In this document: positions 53,256 to 62,184 of the stretch, piece after piece
Numbering within the stretch: position 1 is the first letter of the stretch
How the letters are laid out: the number at the start of each line of letters is the position of its first letter
NCBI RefSeq assembly: GCF_905220975.1
Contig: NZ_CAJNBK010000019.1
Location: 62,001 to 126,000, forward strand
Direction: 5' to 3'
Origin: Paraburkholderia haematera
GTDB lineage: Bacteria > Pseudomonadota > Gammaproteobacteria > Burkholderiales > Burkholderiaceae
Length of the DNA stretch: 64,000 nt
Translations under genes and position numbers: made by a program
Notes under the pieces: generated by a model
Told to the model about the DNA's origin: nothing
The model's database searches: none
What the model saw: only the letters and a program-made list of their open reading frames with translations

Positions 53256-53555
53256 ATGAAGCAAAGCCGGATTTTGAAATCGCTGATGGTCGTGGTCAGC
53301 TCGCTCGCCGCTTCGGCGGTATTTGCAGCCGTCATCATTGCGCCGATGGCGCCGCCCGCGCCGCGTGAGGAAGTCATGCCTCCCGCGCGCGTCGGCTTTG
53401 TCTGGGATCCGGGCCACTGGAACTGGGTGGCGGGGCACTACGTGTGGGCGGAAGGGCACTGGCTCGCCGTGCGTCCGGGCCACCGCTGGGTGCCGGGACA
53501 CTGGACGCATGTGGGCGCCCAGTGGCGCTGGATTGACGGTCGCTGGACCGTATAA
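53256..53555 (+). CDS. YXWGXW-repeat exported protein
   Basis: A 99-residue protein with a Sec signal (LMVVVSSLAASAVFAAV) and a Trp/His/Gly-rich mature half with imperfect repeats: VWDPGHWNWVAGHYVWAEGHW and WVPGHWTHVGAQWRWIDGRW (adjoining pieces). This is the YXWGXW pattern of small periplasmic proteins of unknown role. A strong AAGGAGG precedes the ATG. It lies 73 bp after pump 3 and may be read through from it. Confidence 0.85.
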   Translation: MKQSRILKSLMVVVSSLAASAVFAAVIIAPMAPPAPREEVMPPARVGFVWDPGHWNWVAGHYVWAEGHWLAVRPGHRWVPGHWTHVGAQWRWIDGRWTV

Positions 53556-53762
53556 GACAACATAAGGCCGCGCTCTGCGCGCGTTCCTGATGCGTTCATG
53601 GTCTTGCCGGCGTGAATTCGGGCATTGCGATGCACGGCCGATCTTGCGCCGGCGTGGCGGCACGTTATGGTGCCGCCACAATCTGTCAAACCAAAGATGA
53701 GATTCCTTTTCAATGTTCAGTTGCGAGCCGCCACAGTTCGCATGACTAAGGGCCGCGTCAGC

Positions 53763-55469
53763 ATGTTTGAGCGAATGTGCGTGCGATGGTCGACAACATC
53801 CGGTTTGCTCCGCGCCTGGTTGCGGCCCGGCCGGGCGACGGCGTTTGCAAGTTGGTCGGCAGCGTTGTTGTGTCTCGTGTTTGCCGTGGCAGCGGTGGCT
53901 GCCGAAGATGGGGCGTCGGCGGCTAGCACGACGGCATCGCCATCGTCGCCTGCCGAGTTGCGATTCATGGATCGTCCGATCGTCGAGTTTCGCAGCGTGG
54001 TCGAGGGCGCAACGCCCGATGTGCGCGCCGCGCGCGCGAGCGAGGCGCTGCATGCGCTGCCGGAATCGGCGTTAAATGCACCGATCCAGACCAGCGAAGC
54101 CACGATCGGTGGAACGACCGGCACGATATTCCGGCTGGGCGATCACATCCTGTTCATCGTTGCGCACGGCGATCGCGATCCTTCGCGTTCGCCGTCGTTC
54201 GATCAATTCGTCGACGCCACCAGAACAAACCTGTCCAGCGCACTGGAGGCGCGCCGCTCCGAACTGCATTGGCCCAATCTTCTGCGAGGGCTGCTGTACA
54301 GCATCGCGGGCATGGCTGTTCTGGTGGGACTTGTCTGGAGCGTGGTCAAGACCCGCGCGCTCCTGCAAACGAAGCTGCAGCGCGCGCTGGAGCACCATGT
54401 ATTGCAGCGCACGGCGAGGAGTTTCGACTGGTCCGGCACGGCAGTCCAGTTGACACGTCAGATCGTGCAGTTGATCGCCGGCTTTCTCGTCTTGATCTTT
54501 GTCTACGGGTATCTGATTTTCGTGCTCGAGCGGTTTCCTGCAACGGAACCCGTGGGCGAAAAGCTGGGCGCGTTCCTGCTGGGTCTGCTCGGCCGGATCG
54601 GCCTGGCTGCCGCGGAAGCGGTGCCGGGAATCGTGACGGTTGTGGTGATCTTTTTGCTGACCCGTGCGATACAAAGCCTTGTTGCCAACACGTTTCGCGC
54701 TGTTCAGAGCGGCCGCGCGTCGCTGCCCGGGCTGCATGAAGAAACGATCGGTGCAACCCGGCGTCTCGTTTCCATCGGAATCTGGGCACTCGGCATTACC
54801 TTTGCCTACCCTTATATTCCGGGGTCGCAAAGCGATGTCTTCAAAGGCCTGAGCGTGCTGCTCGGCTTCATGGTGACGCTCGGTTCCTCAGGCGTCGTCA
54901 ATCAACTGATGAGCGGCATTATTGTCGTCTACACCCGGTCGCTGCATAAGGGCGATTTCGTCAAGATTGGCGATACGACGGGCATTGTGATGGCAATCGA
55001 TACGTTGTCCGTCAGAATTGCCACAGTGCGCAACGAGGAGGTCACGATACCGAATGCCGTGATAGTCGGATCGGTGATCGTCAACTATACATCGCGTATT
55101 CCGGGGCGGCCTGCAAGCGTATCGACGAGCGTGACGATCGGCTACGACGCGCCATGGCGCCAGGTTCGCGCGATGCTCGAGACGGCGGCAAGCCGCACGC
55201 CGCACGTGCTGACCGATCCCGCGCCGCTCGTCCTGCAAACGTCGTTGTCCGATTTCTACATCGAATATCAGCTGGTTGTACCGATCGATGCCCCCGATCT
55301 GCATCCTCGTGTGCAGTCGGATCTGCATGCCAATGTCATTGACGTATTCAACGAACACGGCGTTCAGATCATGTCGCCGCATTTCATGGGGCAGCCGCGA
55401 GAGGCCGTGATCGTGCCGAAGGAAAAGTGGCATGCGGCGCCGGCGAGCGATCGCGATCCGGCACGGTAA
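53763..55469 (+). CDS. MscS-family mechanosensitive channel
   Basis: Inner-membrane channel of about 568 residues from ATG 53763; in-frame ATGs at 53625, 53697 and 53742 are alternatives and none has a clear ribosome site. A signal-like segment (WSAALLCLVFAVAAVAA) leads to a periplasmic domain, then about four TM segments and the conserved pore helix and beta domain: GFMVTLGSSGVVNQLMSGII, HKGDFVKIGDTTGIVMAID, NEEVTIPNAVIVGSVIVNY. The exported N-terminal domain makes it larger than E. coli MscS. Role: release of solutes on osmotic downshift. Confidence 0.9.
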   Translation: MFERMCVRWSTTSGLLRAWLRPGRATAFASWSAALLCLVFAVAAVAAEDGASAASTTASPSSPAELRFMDRPIVEFRSVVEGATPDVRAARASEALHALPESALNAPIQTSEATIGGTTGTIFRLGDHILFIVAHGDRDPSRSPSFDQFVDATRTNLSSALEARRSELHWPNLLRGLLYSIAGMAVLVGLVWSVVKTRALLQTKLQRALEHHVLQRTARSFDWSGTAVQLTRQIVQLIAGFLVLIFVYGYLIFVLERFPATEPVGEKLGAFLLGLLGRIGLAAAEAVPGIVTVVVIFLLTRAIQSLVANTFRAVQSGRASLPGLHEETIGATRRLVSIGIWALGITFAYPYIPGSQSDVFKGLSVLLGFMVTLGSSGVVNQLMSGIIVVYTRSLHKGDFVKIGDTTGIVMAIDTLSVRIATVRNEEVTIPNAVIVGSVIVNYTSRIPGRPASVSTSVTIGYDAPWRQVRAMLETAASRTPHVLTDPAPLVLQTSLSDFYIEYQLVVPIDAPDLHPRVQSDLHANVIDVFNEHGVQIMSPHFMGQPREAVIVPKEKWHAAPASDRDPAR

Positions 55470-55480
55470 CAGGCAGTGCG

Positions 55481-55512
55481 GCGGTGCGTTTCAACGATTG
55501 TTGCCGCACCGC
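55481..55512 (+). terminator. Stem-loop after the MscS gene
   Basis: Arms GCGGTGCG (55481-55488) and CGCACCGC (55505-55512) are perfect complements with a 16-nt loop that allows an alternative GTGCGGC/GCCGCAC pairing. A CGTTTTCG follows 11 bases later. Weak intrinsic terminator candidate. Confidence 0.35.
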
Positions 55513-55563
55513 GGGCGTTACGCGTTTTCGTCATCAATATCACTTCAGGAGGGTCTGTCTTTA

Positions 55564-55590
55564 TTGTTATCAACGTGTTGAACTTAACAA
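55564..55590. promoter_or_regulatory. Nested inverted repeat upstream of a lipoprotein gene
   Basis: Outer arms TTGTTA and TAACAA (55564-55569, 55585-55590) enclose inner arms TCAA-CGTG-TTGA (55570-55581). It lies about 60 bp before the ATG at 55652 in a locally AT-rich stretch. Candidate operator. Confidence 0.35.
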
Positions 55591-55651
55591 GGCAACAACA
55601 TCACGCGCTCGAATTTCGGGCGTATGGGATCGACAATCAACGAGAGACAAC

Positions 55652-55996
55652 ATGAAATACTTGCCGCTTATCGTCATGACCGCAGCGCTTGGCGCCTGTG
55701 CAACCCAGCCGGCCGCCAATGTGCAGTCCGTAGGAGAAAGCCAGCAGCCGGCGGCGGCAGTGGCGCAATGCATCGCTCACAAATGGGCAGACAAGTCGCA
55801 GCAACAAATCGTCTCGCAGGACGTGCTGGCGAACGGCCAGGCGGTCGACGTCTACGTGCCTGGCGCACAGCCCCCCAACGGCGCGGCGGCAACGGTGCGT
55901 CCGTCCCGCTCGGGTAAGAGCACAACCTGGGTGGGTTTCCGCTCAAGCGGTACGGCTGGCGGCGATGCAGCCGCCGATATCAACGCCTGCCTGTGA
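55652..55996 (+). CDS. Small lipoprotein of unknown function
   Basis: A 114-residue protein with signal and lipobox LGAC (LIVMTAALGACATQP). The mature part has a central QCIAHKWADKSQQQIVSQDV segment and a C-terminal Cys, so one disulfide is possible. The ATG at 55652 is chosen from the lipoprotein signal; the longer frame to 55427 overlaps mscS. GAGAGACAAC precedes it. I do not recognise the family beyond lipoprotein. Confidence 0.82.
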   Translation: MKYLPLIVMTAALGACATQPAANVQSVGESQQPAAAVAQCIAHKWADKSQQQIVSQDVLANGQAVDVYVPGAQPPNGAAATVRPSRSGKSTTWVGFRSSGTAGGDAAADINACL

Positions 55997-56092
55997 CGTC
56001 TTGATGGCGGTGGCTGAACGGCCGCCGTGGTCGAAATAACTGACCCCCTACGTGCGTTCCGCGCACGGGAAACTCACTTCATGGAGCAAACG

Positions 56093-56680
56093 ATGCAGAA
56101 AACGAAGTTCATTTTGAAGGCTGCTGCTGCGATTGTTGCTGGCACATTGGCGCTCAGCGGCTGCACCACGACATCGGATCAGCCGGCTTCCGCCGCCACG
56201 AACATGTCGAAGCGTCAGTCGATCGATGCGAGCGTCGACGGAACGTTGTCGCGCCTGTATTCCTCGGTCAAGGGCTCGCGCGAGCTCGTAGCGAAGGCAC
56301 AAGGCGTGCTGGTGTTCCCGTCCGTTGTGCAGGCTGGTTTGATCGTCGGCGGCGAGCATGGCGACGGTGCGCTGCGCATCGAGGGCAGCACCTATGGCTA
56401 CTACAGCACGACGTCGGCGTCGGTTGGCCTGCAGGCGGGGGCGCAGTCGAAGACCGTGGTCATCCTGTTCATGACGCGTGATTCGCTCGACAAGTTCAAG
56501 AACTCCGATGGCTGGTCGGCAGGCGCCGATGCATCAGTTGCACTCGTCAAGGTTGGCGCAAATGGAACCGTTGATACGACGACCGGCACAGCGCCCGTGG
56601 AAGCGATCGTGCTGACGAACACCGGCCTGATGGGCGACATTTCCGTCGACGGCACGAAGATCTCGCGACTCAAGATCTAA
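56093..56680 (+). CDS. SYLF/YSC84-domain lipoprotein
   Basis: A 195-residue lipoprotein with lipobox LSGC (AAAAIVAGTLALSGCTTTS). The SYLF domain (about 60-195) shows LVAKAQGVLVFPSVVQAGLIVG, GGEHGDGALR and SVGLQAGAQSKTVVILFMT (adjoining pieces); in eukaryotes it binds lipids. The ATG at 56093 has GGAG seven bases upstream, better than the alternatives at 56027 and 56081. Bacterial role unclear, envelope location likely. A strong hairpin follows. Confidence 0.9.
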   Translation: MQKTKFILKAAAAIVAGTLALSGCTTTSDQPASAATNMSKRQSIDASVDGTLSRLYSSVKGSRELVAKAQGVLVFPSVVQAGLIVGGEHGDGALRIEGSTYGYYSTTSASVGLQAGAQSKTVVILFMTRDSLDKFKNSDGWSAGADASVALVKVGANGTVDTTTGTAPVEAIVLTNTGLMGDISVDGTKISRLKI

Positions 56681-56718
56681 CAGGTCACGGATCGCAAGGG
56701 CGCTTGCGTGACCGTGCG

Positions 56719-56747
56719 CAGGGCGATGCATTGACCGCATCGCCCTG
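56719..56747 (+). terminator. Strong stem-loop after the SYLF lipoprotein gene
   Basis: Perfect 11-bp arms CAGGGCGATGC (56719-56729) and GCATCGCCCTG (56737-56747) with a 7-nt loop begin 39 bases after the stop. Instead of a T-run the 3' side leads into 10-bp repeats. It could end transcription with or without Rho. Confidence 0.6.
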
Positions 56748-56791
56748 TGTTGCCCTGTGTTGCCCTGCGGCGCCCTGCATCGCCCTGTATG
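56742..56791 (+). repeat. Five 10-bp tandem repeats (GCCCTG core)
   Basis: Units GCCCTGTGTT, GCCCTGTGTT, GCCCTGCGGC, GCCCTGCATC and GCCCTGTATG run without gaps from 56742. The first overlaps the 3' arm of the terminator hairpin, and the arm sequence GCATCGCCCTG recurs at 56777-56787. The array can thus pair in alternative ways with the 5' arm. Confidence 0.75.
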
Positions 56792-56914
56792 ACATGAGAA
56801 AAATGCATGTATCACTATGCTAAAAAATCGCGCTGAAAGTCACGTTGTCGACTGCCCGATCGCGATGGGGCTGCCTAAAATGAGCGCAGTTCTACAACTC
56901 ATGGAATCGCTATC

Positions 56915-57670
56915 ATGTTCGACCTCACCGGAAAAACCGCTGTCGTAACAGGTGGAACCAGCGGCATTGGCCTCGGTATCGCAAAGGGTTTTGTCCGCGC
57001 AGGTGCGCGTGTCGCGCTGGTTGGCCGTGACGAATCACGTGGGCGCGCGGCGCTCGAGTCGCTGGGCTCGAAAGGCGCAGGCCTGTATGTTCAGGCCGAC
57101 ATCACAGATCACGATCAATGCCTGAGAGTCATTCAGGAAGCCGAAGCGCATTTTGGCAGCGTGAATATTCTCGTCAACAACGCCGGCATGAATATTCGTC
57201 GCAACGTCGAAGAGTACACGCAAGCGCAGTGGTATCAGATTATCGACACGAATCTGAGCAGTGCGTTCTACTGCGCGCAGGCGGTGCGCGACGCGTTCGT
57301 ACGGGCGAATGGCGGCAAGATTCTCAATATTGGCTCGATGCTGTCGTTGTTCGGCACCACGTATGCCGCCGGTTATGCGGCGAGCAAGGGCGGCATCGTG
57401 CAGTTGGGCCGGGCACTGGCAGTCGAATGGGCGGGCCTGAACGTCCAGGTGAACACGCTGCTGCCGGGCTGGATCGAAACCGAACTTACCGCGGAGGCGA
57501 AGCTGCTCTTCCCCGATCTGGAAGCGGGCATTCTGTCGCGCACGCCGCAGGCACGCTGGGGCCGTCCCGACGACCTCGCGGGTATCGCGGTCGCGCTGTG
57601 TTCGCGCGAGTGCGATTTCATTACTGGGGTAGCGATTCCGGTGGACGGCGGTTATTCGGTGCAGGGATGA
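56915..57670 (+). CDS. SDR oxidoreductase, 2-deoxy-D-gluconate 3-dehydrogenase-like
   Basis: Classical short-chain dehydrogenase of 251 residues. The nucleotide loop TGGTSGIG (12-19), NNAG (about 88-91), Ser141, Tyr154 and Lys158 (YAASK) form the expected site. The C-terminal FITGVAIPVDGGYSVQG is usual for KduD/FabG-like enzymes. An NAD preference is suggested by ALVGRDE after strand 2, though uncertain. Oxidation of a sugar or sugar acid is likely; the exact substrate is not readable. It is a single gene 235 bp from its upstream neighbour. Confidence 0.92.
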   Translation: MFDLTGKTAVVTGGTSGIGLGIAKGFVRAGARVALVGRDESRGRAALESLGSKGAGLYVQADITDHDQCLRVIQEAEAHFGSVNILVNNAGMNIRRNVEEYTQAQWYQIIDTNLSSAFYCAQAVRDAFVRANGGKILNIGSMLSLFGTTYAAGYAASKGGIVQLGRALAVEWAGLNVQVNTLLPGWIETELTAEAKLLFPDLEAGILSRTPQARWGRPDDLAGIAVALCSRECDFITGVAIPVDGGYSVQG

Positions 57671-57736
57671 GCAGCACAGCGTGTTGCGACGTTGCGGGCT
57701 GGTGGCGACAATCCGGCGGCGATTTTGCAACCACTC

Positions 57737-57835
57737 ATGGTTGCCGGTGCCGTGGCGGGTGCGCTGGTGGTCGCGGGATTGATCTGGATGTGGATGCGGC
57801 GGCGCCGTGGGCTGGCGCGGTTTGGTGCCAGGTAG
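57737..57835 (+). CDS. Possible 32-residue membrane peptide or gene remnant
   Basis: The frame from ATG 57737 encodes a hydrophobic helix (VAGAVAGALVVAGLIWMWM) then RRRRGLARFGAR and a stop, a topology-consistent single TM peptide. There is no ribosome site before the ATG; the frame is open back to the SDR stop at 57668. It could be the surviving C-terminus of a lost transporter. Weak case. Confidence 0.25.
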   Translation: MVAGAVAGALVVAGLIWMWMRRRRGLARFGAR

Positions 57836-57891
57836 CGCGAGGCGCGGCGCCTCGTGCCATCGAGGCCGCCGCGCGGGTTCCGCGTGTTCCT

Positions 57892-60800
57892 TCAGGCAGG
57901 CTCACTGCTCGCGCGGGTAGCAAGCTGCGCGACTCGCGCATCGAGCACACTGTTAAGCCGCTGTACGTGCTCGCCGACGAGCAGCCCAAGCGTCTGCAGC
58001 GGCTCTTCGCCGTCCATTGCACGGTGTTCGGCATCGCCGCAGGCCGTTTCGACCGTATGCGCACCGATCAGGCGAATCGCGCTGCGAATGTGATGCAGTA
58101 TCCCGACGAACCGTCTGCGGTCGTCAACAGCGATGGCCTGCTGCAATTGCGCCAGGTCGTCGCGATTGGCCTTGGTTATCGTATTCAGAAACGTGATTTC
58201 CAGGCCGGCGTCGCCTGCAACGATCTGCTCGATCGCAGCCGGATCGGCCAAACCCTCGAATGAGGCATGCCCATGATCCAGGGGCTCAGGCGGAATCTGA
58301 ATGCATGTCACGTTTAACAGCGGCGCGATCTTCGCACTGAGTACGCCAAGGCCCAGCGGCTTGGTAAGGCATAGGTCCATTCCGGCATCGGCGCCCAGGC
58401 GCAGCATGTTCGGCTGGATGTTTGCCGTGTAGCCGACGATCACCGCCCGCTGGCGCTCCAACGTTGCTTCCTCGGCGCGAATGTGCTGGGCGAGCTCGTA
58501 GCCGGTCATGCCGGGCATGAAGCAGTCTGTGACGATCACGTCGAAGTCGGCGCGCTGCCAGTGTTCGATCGCTTCGATCGCGCTCTGCGCGCACACGACC
58601 CGAAACCCAAGATATTCGAGCTGCCGTTCAAGCACAAACCGGTTGGCCGGGTGGTCGTCGACGATCAACGCCGAGCACGCCGCGAACGTATCGCGCAGCT
58701 GGCTGACGGGTTCGACGTGCGAGTCTTCCTGCGTAACGATTGCTGCACGCGGCGCGTGGAGCGTCATACGCACGATCGTCCCGACGCCGGGCGAACTCAT
58801 GAGGGCGAGTGTGCCGCCCATCAGGTCGGCGAGGTGCCGGCAGATCGACAGGCCGAGACCACTGCCGCCGAAGCGCGAGCCGATCGAAGGCGACGCCTGC
58901 GTAAACGGCTGAAACAGCCGTGTCTGCTGTTCCGCGGTCATGCCGATGCCCGTGTCGGATACCTGGATCTGGATCCTGACCCGGTCGTCGCTTTCCGGCG
59001 CGATCGTCGCATGCAGCGAAACTTCGCCGGCTTCCGTGAACTTCACCGCATTCGAAAGCAGATTGCTGAGGATTTGCCGCAACCGGAGCGGGTCGACGAG
59101 GGCGCCGACCTGATGCGCGTTGTCGACGCTCACGGAAAAGCCGATATGGCGCTGCCGCGCGAGCCCCGAGAAAATGTCGCCGACGCTGTTGATCAACGCG
59201 TTGCAATCGGTCGGCTCGCAGTCCAGCTCGAGTTTGCCGGATTCGATCTTGGATAGATCGAGGATGTCGTCGATCAGTGACAGCAGGCCTTGGGCCGAGT
59301 CATAAGCGGCGTCGATCGACGCATGCTGCGCGTCGATCGACCCGCGCGCCTCCTTGAGCAGTTCGAGCACACCGAGCACAGCATTCATCGGCGTGCGAAT
59401 TTCGTGGCTCATCGTTGCGAGGAAGGTTGATTTCGCGCGATTGGCGTCTTCCGCGGACTGCTTCGCGCTCTCCAGGTCGCGTTTGAGCCGGGCCTGCTCA
59501 CTGACGTCGATCCAGCCGCGCAGCGTGCCGGCAAGGGGGCCCGTGTGTTCGTAGAAAGGGGCGAGCCACATATGAGCGTCGACCGTGCGGCCGGACACGC
59601 TCCAGGTTCGCTCGAAAAACGCGGGTTGCCCGTTGCGCATGACGTCCTGCCTGACCTGCTCGAACCACTGCGCGTCGCGCTCGTCCACGCGGTCGATTTC
59701 GTCGACGCGCCGCCCGATCAGGTCCGTGCGGACCGATTCGTGGGCCGAAACAAAGGCGTCGTTGCATTCGAGCAGCCGCCCGTCGACATCCCACGCGGAA
59801 ATCGGAAAGGGCAGGCTCGACAGCAAGGTGCGCTGGAACGCAAGCCGGTCCTCCAGTTGCGCTTCAGCTCGCCGGCGCCGTTGGATCTGCTTGCGCAGCA
59901 GGTAATTCCAGACCAGGAACAGCACGGCAAGCACGAGGATCCCGAGAACGAACGCGAGGACCGCCGGGCGCCGTTGATCCCAGCGGGACGCCGCGTGTCC
60001 GGCGAATTGCCATTGCTGACGCAGTGCGTCCATCTGCGGCACGGGTATCGACGCCAGACCCTTGTTGAGGATAGCTACGAGTTGCTGGTCGTCCGGCCTC
60101 ACTGCGAAAGCGACCGCCGCGGACGTGTCAGTGGTCTCGCCGACAATCTTCAACGTGGTTCGAAACTGCTGGTTGATGACGTAATTCGCCGTTGTAATGT
60201 TGGTCAGCATCGCATCGGCCTTGCCCGATGCAACGAGGTCCGCCGCGGCCCAGACATCGTCTGCCTCGACCGCGGTGGCGCCGGCGGCCTCCAGCGCGGC
60301 GGACGTGGTGAACGCGCCGGGGGAGAGCGCCACCCGCCGCCCGCGCAGTGACGGCAGTCCGGTATAGCTGCGATCGGCGCTCGCGATGATCACTTCGGGC
60401 GTCGTGGAATAGGGCGCGGCGCTCAGCCAGCCCCGCGGCGCGGTGCCGGGCGCGGCCGCGAGCATGTCGGCGGGAATATCCGCCGCGCTGGACGCGTCGG
60501 TCTTGACGAGGACCGGCTCGAACTGCAACCCGGTCCGTGCGCCGATCACGTTGAGCAGGTCGATGCTCAGCCCCACCACGGATTCCCGGCCGGTGCGGAA
60601 CGCAAACGGCGGAAGGTCGTCCGTTACCGCGTATCGGACGGTCCGATGCTCGCTGATCCACAGTTGCTCCGATGCAGTGAGCGCAACCTTGCCGTTGAGC
60701 CCATAGTGCATCCCCAGTCCTTCCCAACGCGTACGAATGGCGGCCTTTGCGGTCACCGGAACCTGCCTGAGAATATCGTCGATCATCTGCATGAGGACGG

Positions 60801-61557
60801 TATTGTCAGCGGTCGACGCAAACCGGAAATCGTCCATGTCGAACGCCGCGAAGTCGGTGACTTTCACGTTGAGCAACTGATGCTGCTCGATCAGAAAATT
60901 CAGCGCGGTCGCGTTGCCGATACAGCTATCCGCGCGGCCAAAGGCGACGGCTTCCAGTGCGCTCTGGATCGACGGGTACGGGGTGAGTCGCATGTCGCCG
61001 TACGACTTGCGCAGTTCCGCATCGTCGACCATGCCGCGCACGTAGGCGAGCACCTGCTGGCCCGTCGGGCGGGAGATCGAATAGAGGGAATTGTCGATTC
61101 TCGTTGCCACCGCCAGCTTGTTGCCGAAGTACGGTGCGCTATAGGCTAAGCTGCGTTCGCTGTTGCCGTGCTGCGCGCTCGTCACGAGATCGATCTTTCC
61201 CTGCGCGAGCGCGTTCATGAGTTCGACCCGGTTCGGCCAGGCGCTGACTTCAATATTTGCATGCCATGCCGACGCGAACATGCCGAGGTACTCGGCGGAG
61301 ACGCCCTCGTAGTCGCCCGCCACGTCGACGAGGTCGAGCGGTCCCATGTCGCCGGGCACCATGCCCACGCGGATCACGTAGTTGTGCCCGGCGAGCCATG
61401 CATGCTGGCTGGAAGAGAGCGATGCGCGTGGCGAGACGCCGTTCCGATGCGAGACAACGTGAAGGGTCGGGGCGGTCCATGCGAGCGTCGGCTGGCATGC
61501 GGCCCAGCCGACGAGTCCGATCCAGGCGGCGAGCAGATAAGCGCGACAGCGGCTCAT
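57892..61557 (-). CDS. BvgS/EvgS-like hybrid phosphorelay sensor kinase
   Basis: A 1221-residue inner-membrane hybrid kinase. Signal (about 1-27); two periplasmic Venus-flytrap domains (SBP_bac_3) at about 58-285 and 305-520; one TM at 532-553; a PAS domain about 575-690; dimerisation domain with His718 (ATMSHEIRTPMN); ATPase domain (NLLSNAVKF, VSDTGIGM, GGSGLGLSIC); receiver about 960-1080 with Asp1011 (VIVTD) and Lys1066; and a C-terminal HPt with His1156 (ILHHIRSAIRLIG). The HPt motif is looser than in BvgS. It is 9 bp after the regulator gene. In Bordetella this layout controls virulence; the regulon here is unknown. Confidence 0.93.
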   Translation of the reverse strand: MSRCRAYLLAAWIGLVGWAACQPTLAWTAPTLHVVSHRNGVSPRASLSSSQHAWLAGHNYVIRVGMVPGDMGPLDLVDVAGDYEGVSAEYLGMFASAWHANIEVSAWPNRVELMNALAQGKIDLVTSAQHGNSERSLAYSAPYFGNKLAVATRIDNSLYSISRPTGQQVLAYVRGMVDDAELRKSYGDMRLTPYPSIQSALEAVAFGRADSCIGNATALNFLIEQHQLLNVKVTDFAAFDMDDFRFASTADNTVLMQMIDDILRQVPVTAKAAIRTRWEGLGMHYGLNGKVALTASEQLWISEHRTVRYAVTDDLPPFAFRTGRESVVGLSIDLLNVIGARTGLQFEPVLVKTDASSAADIPADMLAAAPGTAPRGWLSAAPYSTTPEVIIASADRSYTGLPSLRGRRVALSPGAFTTSAALEAAGATAVEADDVWAAADLVASGKADAMLTNITTANYVINQQFRTTLKIVGETTDTSAAVAFAVRPDDQQLVAILNKGLASIPVPQMDALRQQWQFAGHAASRWDQRRPAVLAFVLGILVLAVLFLVWNYLLRKQIQRRRRAEAQLEDRLAFQRTLLSSLPFPISAWDVDGRLLECNDAFVSAHESVRTDLIGRRVDEIDRVDERDAQWFEQVRQDVMRNGQPAFFERTWSVSGRTVDAHMWLAPFYEHTGPLAGTLRGWIDVSEQARLKRDLESAKQSAEDANRAKSTFLATMSHEIRTPMNAVLGVLELLKEARGSIDAQHASIDAAYDSAQGLLSLIDDILDLSKIESGKLELDCEPTDCNALINSVGDIFSGLARQRHIGFSVSVDNAHQVGALVDPLRLRQILSNLLSNAVKFTEAGEVSLHATIAPESDDRVRIQIQVSDTGIGMTAEQQTRLFQPFTQASPSIGSRFGGSGLGLSICRHLADLMGGTLALMSSPGVGTIVRMTLHAPRAAIVTQEDSHVEPVSQLRDTFAACSALIVDDHPANRFVLERQLEYLGFRVVCAQSAIEAIEHWQRADFDVIVTDCFMPGMTGYELAQHIRAEEATLERQRAVIVGYTANIQPNMLRLGADAGMDLCLTKPLGLGVLSAKIAPLLNVTCIQIPPEPLDHGHASFEGLADPAAIEQIVAGDAGLEITFLNTITKANRDDLAQLQQAIAVDDRRRFVGILHHIRSAIRLIGAHTVETACGDAEHRAMDGEEPLQTLGLLVGEHVQRLNSVLDARVAQLATRASSEPA

Positions 61558-61566
61558 GCTGGCCCG

Positions 61567-62184
61567 TCAGATAAGGTGATGCGCGTTCGCGAACGCAGCC
61601 AGATCGACCACATTGGTCAATCCGAGCTTGGCGAGGATGTTGGCTTTGTGCGTGCTGATTGTCTTGTTGCTGAGCGAGAGTGTTTCACCGATCTCCTTGT
61701 TGCTGCGGCCCTGCGCGAGGTAGCGCATCACGGCCTGTTCGCGTTCGGTCAGGCGTGCCAGCAACGATTCTTCAGGGTCTCCGGAGACCACGACACTCGC
61801 TTCAGCCGGAAAGCAGTTGAAGCCTGACAGTGCCGCTTTGACGCAACTCAGGATGTGCGACGCATCCTTGTTCTTGCTGACGTAGCCATTCGCACCGGCG
61901 CTCTGGCAGCGCGTCGCGAATAGCTCAGGCGTATAGGACGACATCACGAGTATCTTGACTTCGGTATCCGTCGCGCGCACGCGCCGGATCAGATCGAGCC
62001 CGTTCAGACCGGGAATGTCGAGATCGATGACGAGCAGATCGGGCTTGAGGTCACGATAGAGTGCGAGACCGTCGCTTCCATCCCCCGCGGAGCCGACTAC
62101 CTTGAGTACGGGATCACGCTCGAGGATGCTCGTGAGCGCGATGACCATTGCCGGGTGGTCGTCGATCAGCACAATGCGATACAT
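61567..62184 (-). CDS. LuxR/NarL-family response regulator (BvgA/EvgA-like)
   Basis: A 205-residue regulator. The receiver has IDDH (7-10), phospho-acceptor Asp54 (LLVIDLD) and Lys104 (YVSKNKD); the LuxR helix-turn-helix covers about 140-200 (LTEREQAVMRYLAQGRSNKEIGE, NKTISTHKANILAKLGL). Start with AAGGAG about six bases upstream. It precedes the hybrid kinase in an operon, so it is the expected final acceptor of that relay. Little similarity at the C-terminal HTH tail to give a target site. Confidence 0.94.
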   Translation of the reverse strand: MYRIVLIDDHPAMVIALTSILERDPVLKVVGSAGDGSDGLALYRDLKPDLLVIDLDIPGLNGLDLIRRVRATDTEVKILVMSSYTPELFATRCQSAGANGYVSKNKDASHILSCVKAALSGFNCFPAEASVVVSGDPEESLLARLTEREQAVMRYLAQGRSNKEIGETLSLSNKTISTHKANILAKLGLTNVVDLAAFANAHHLI

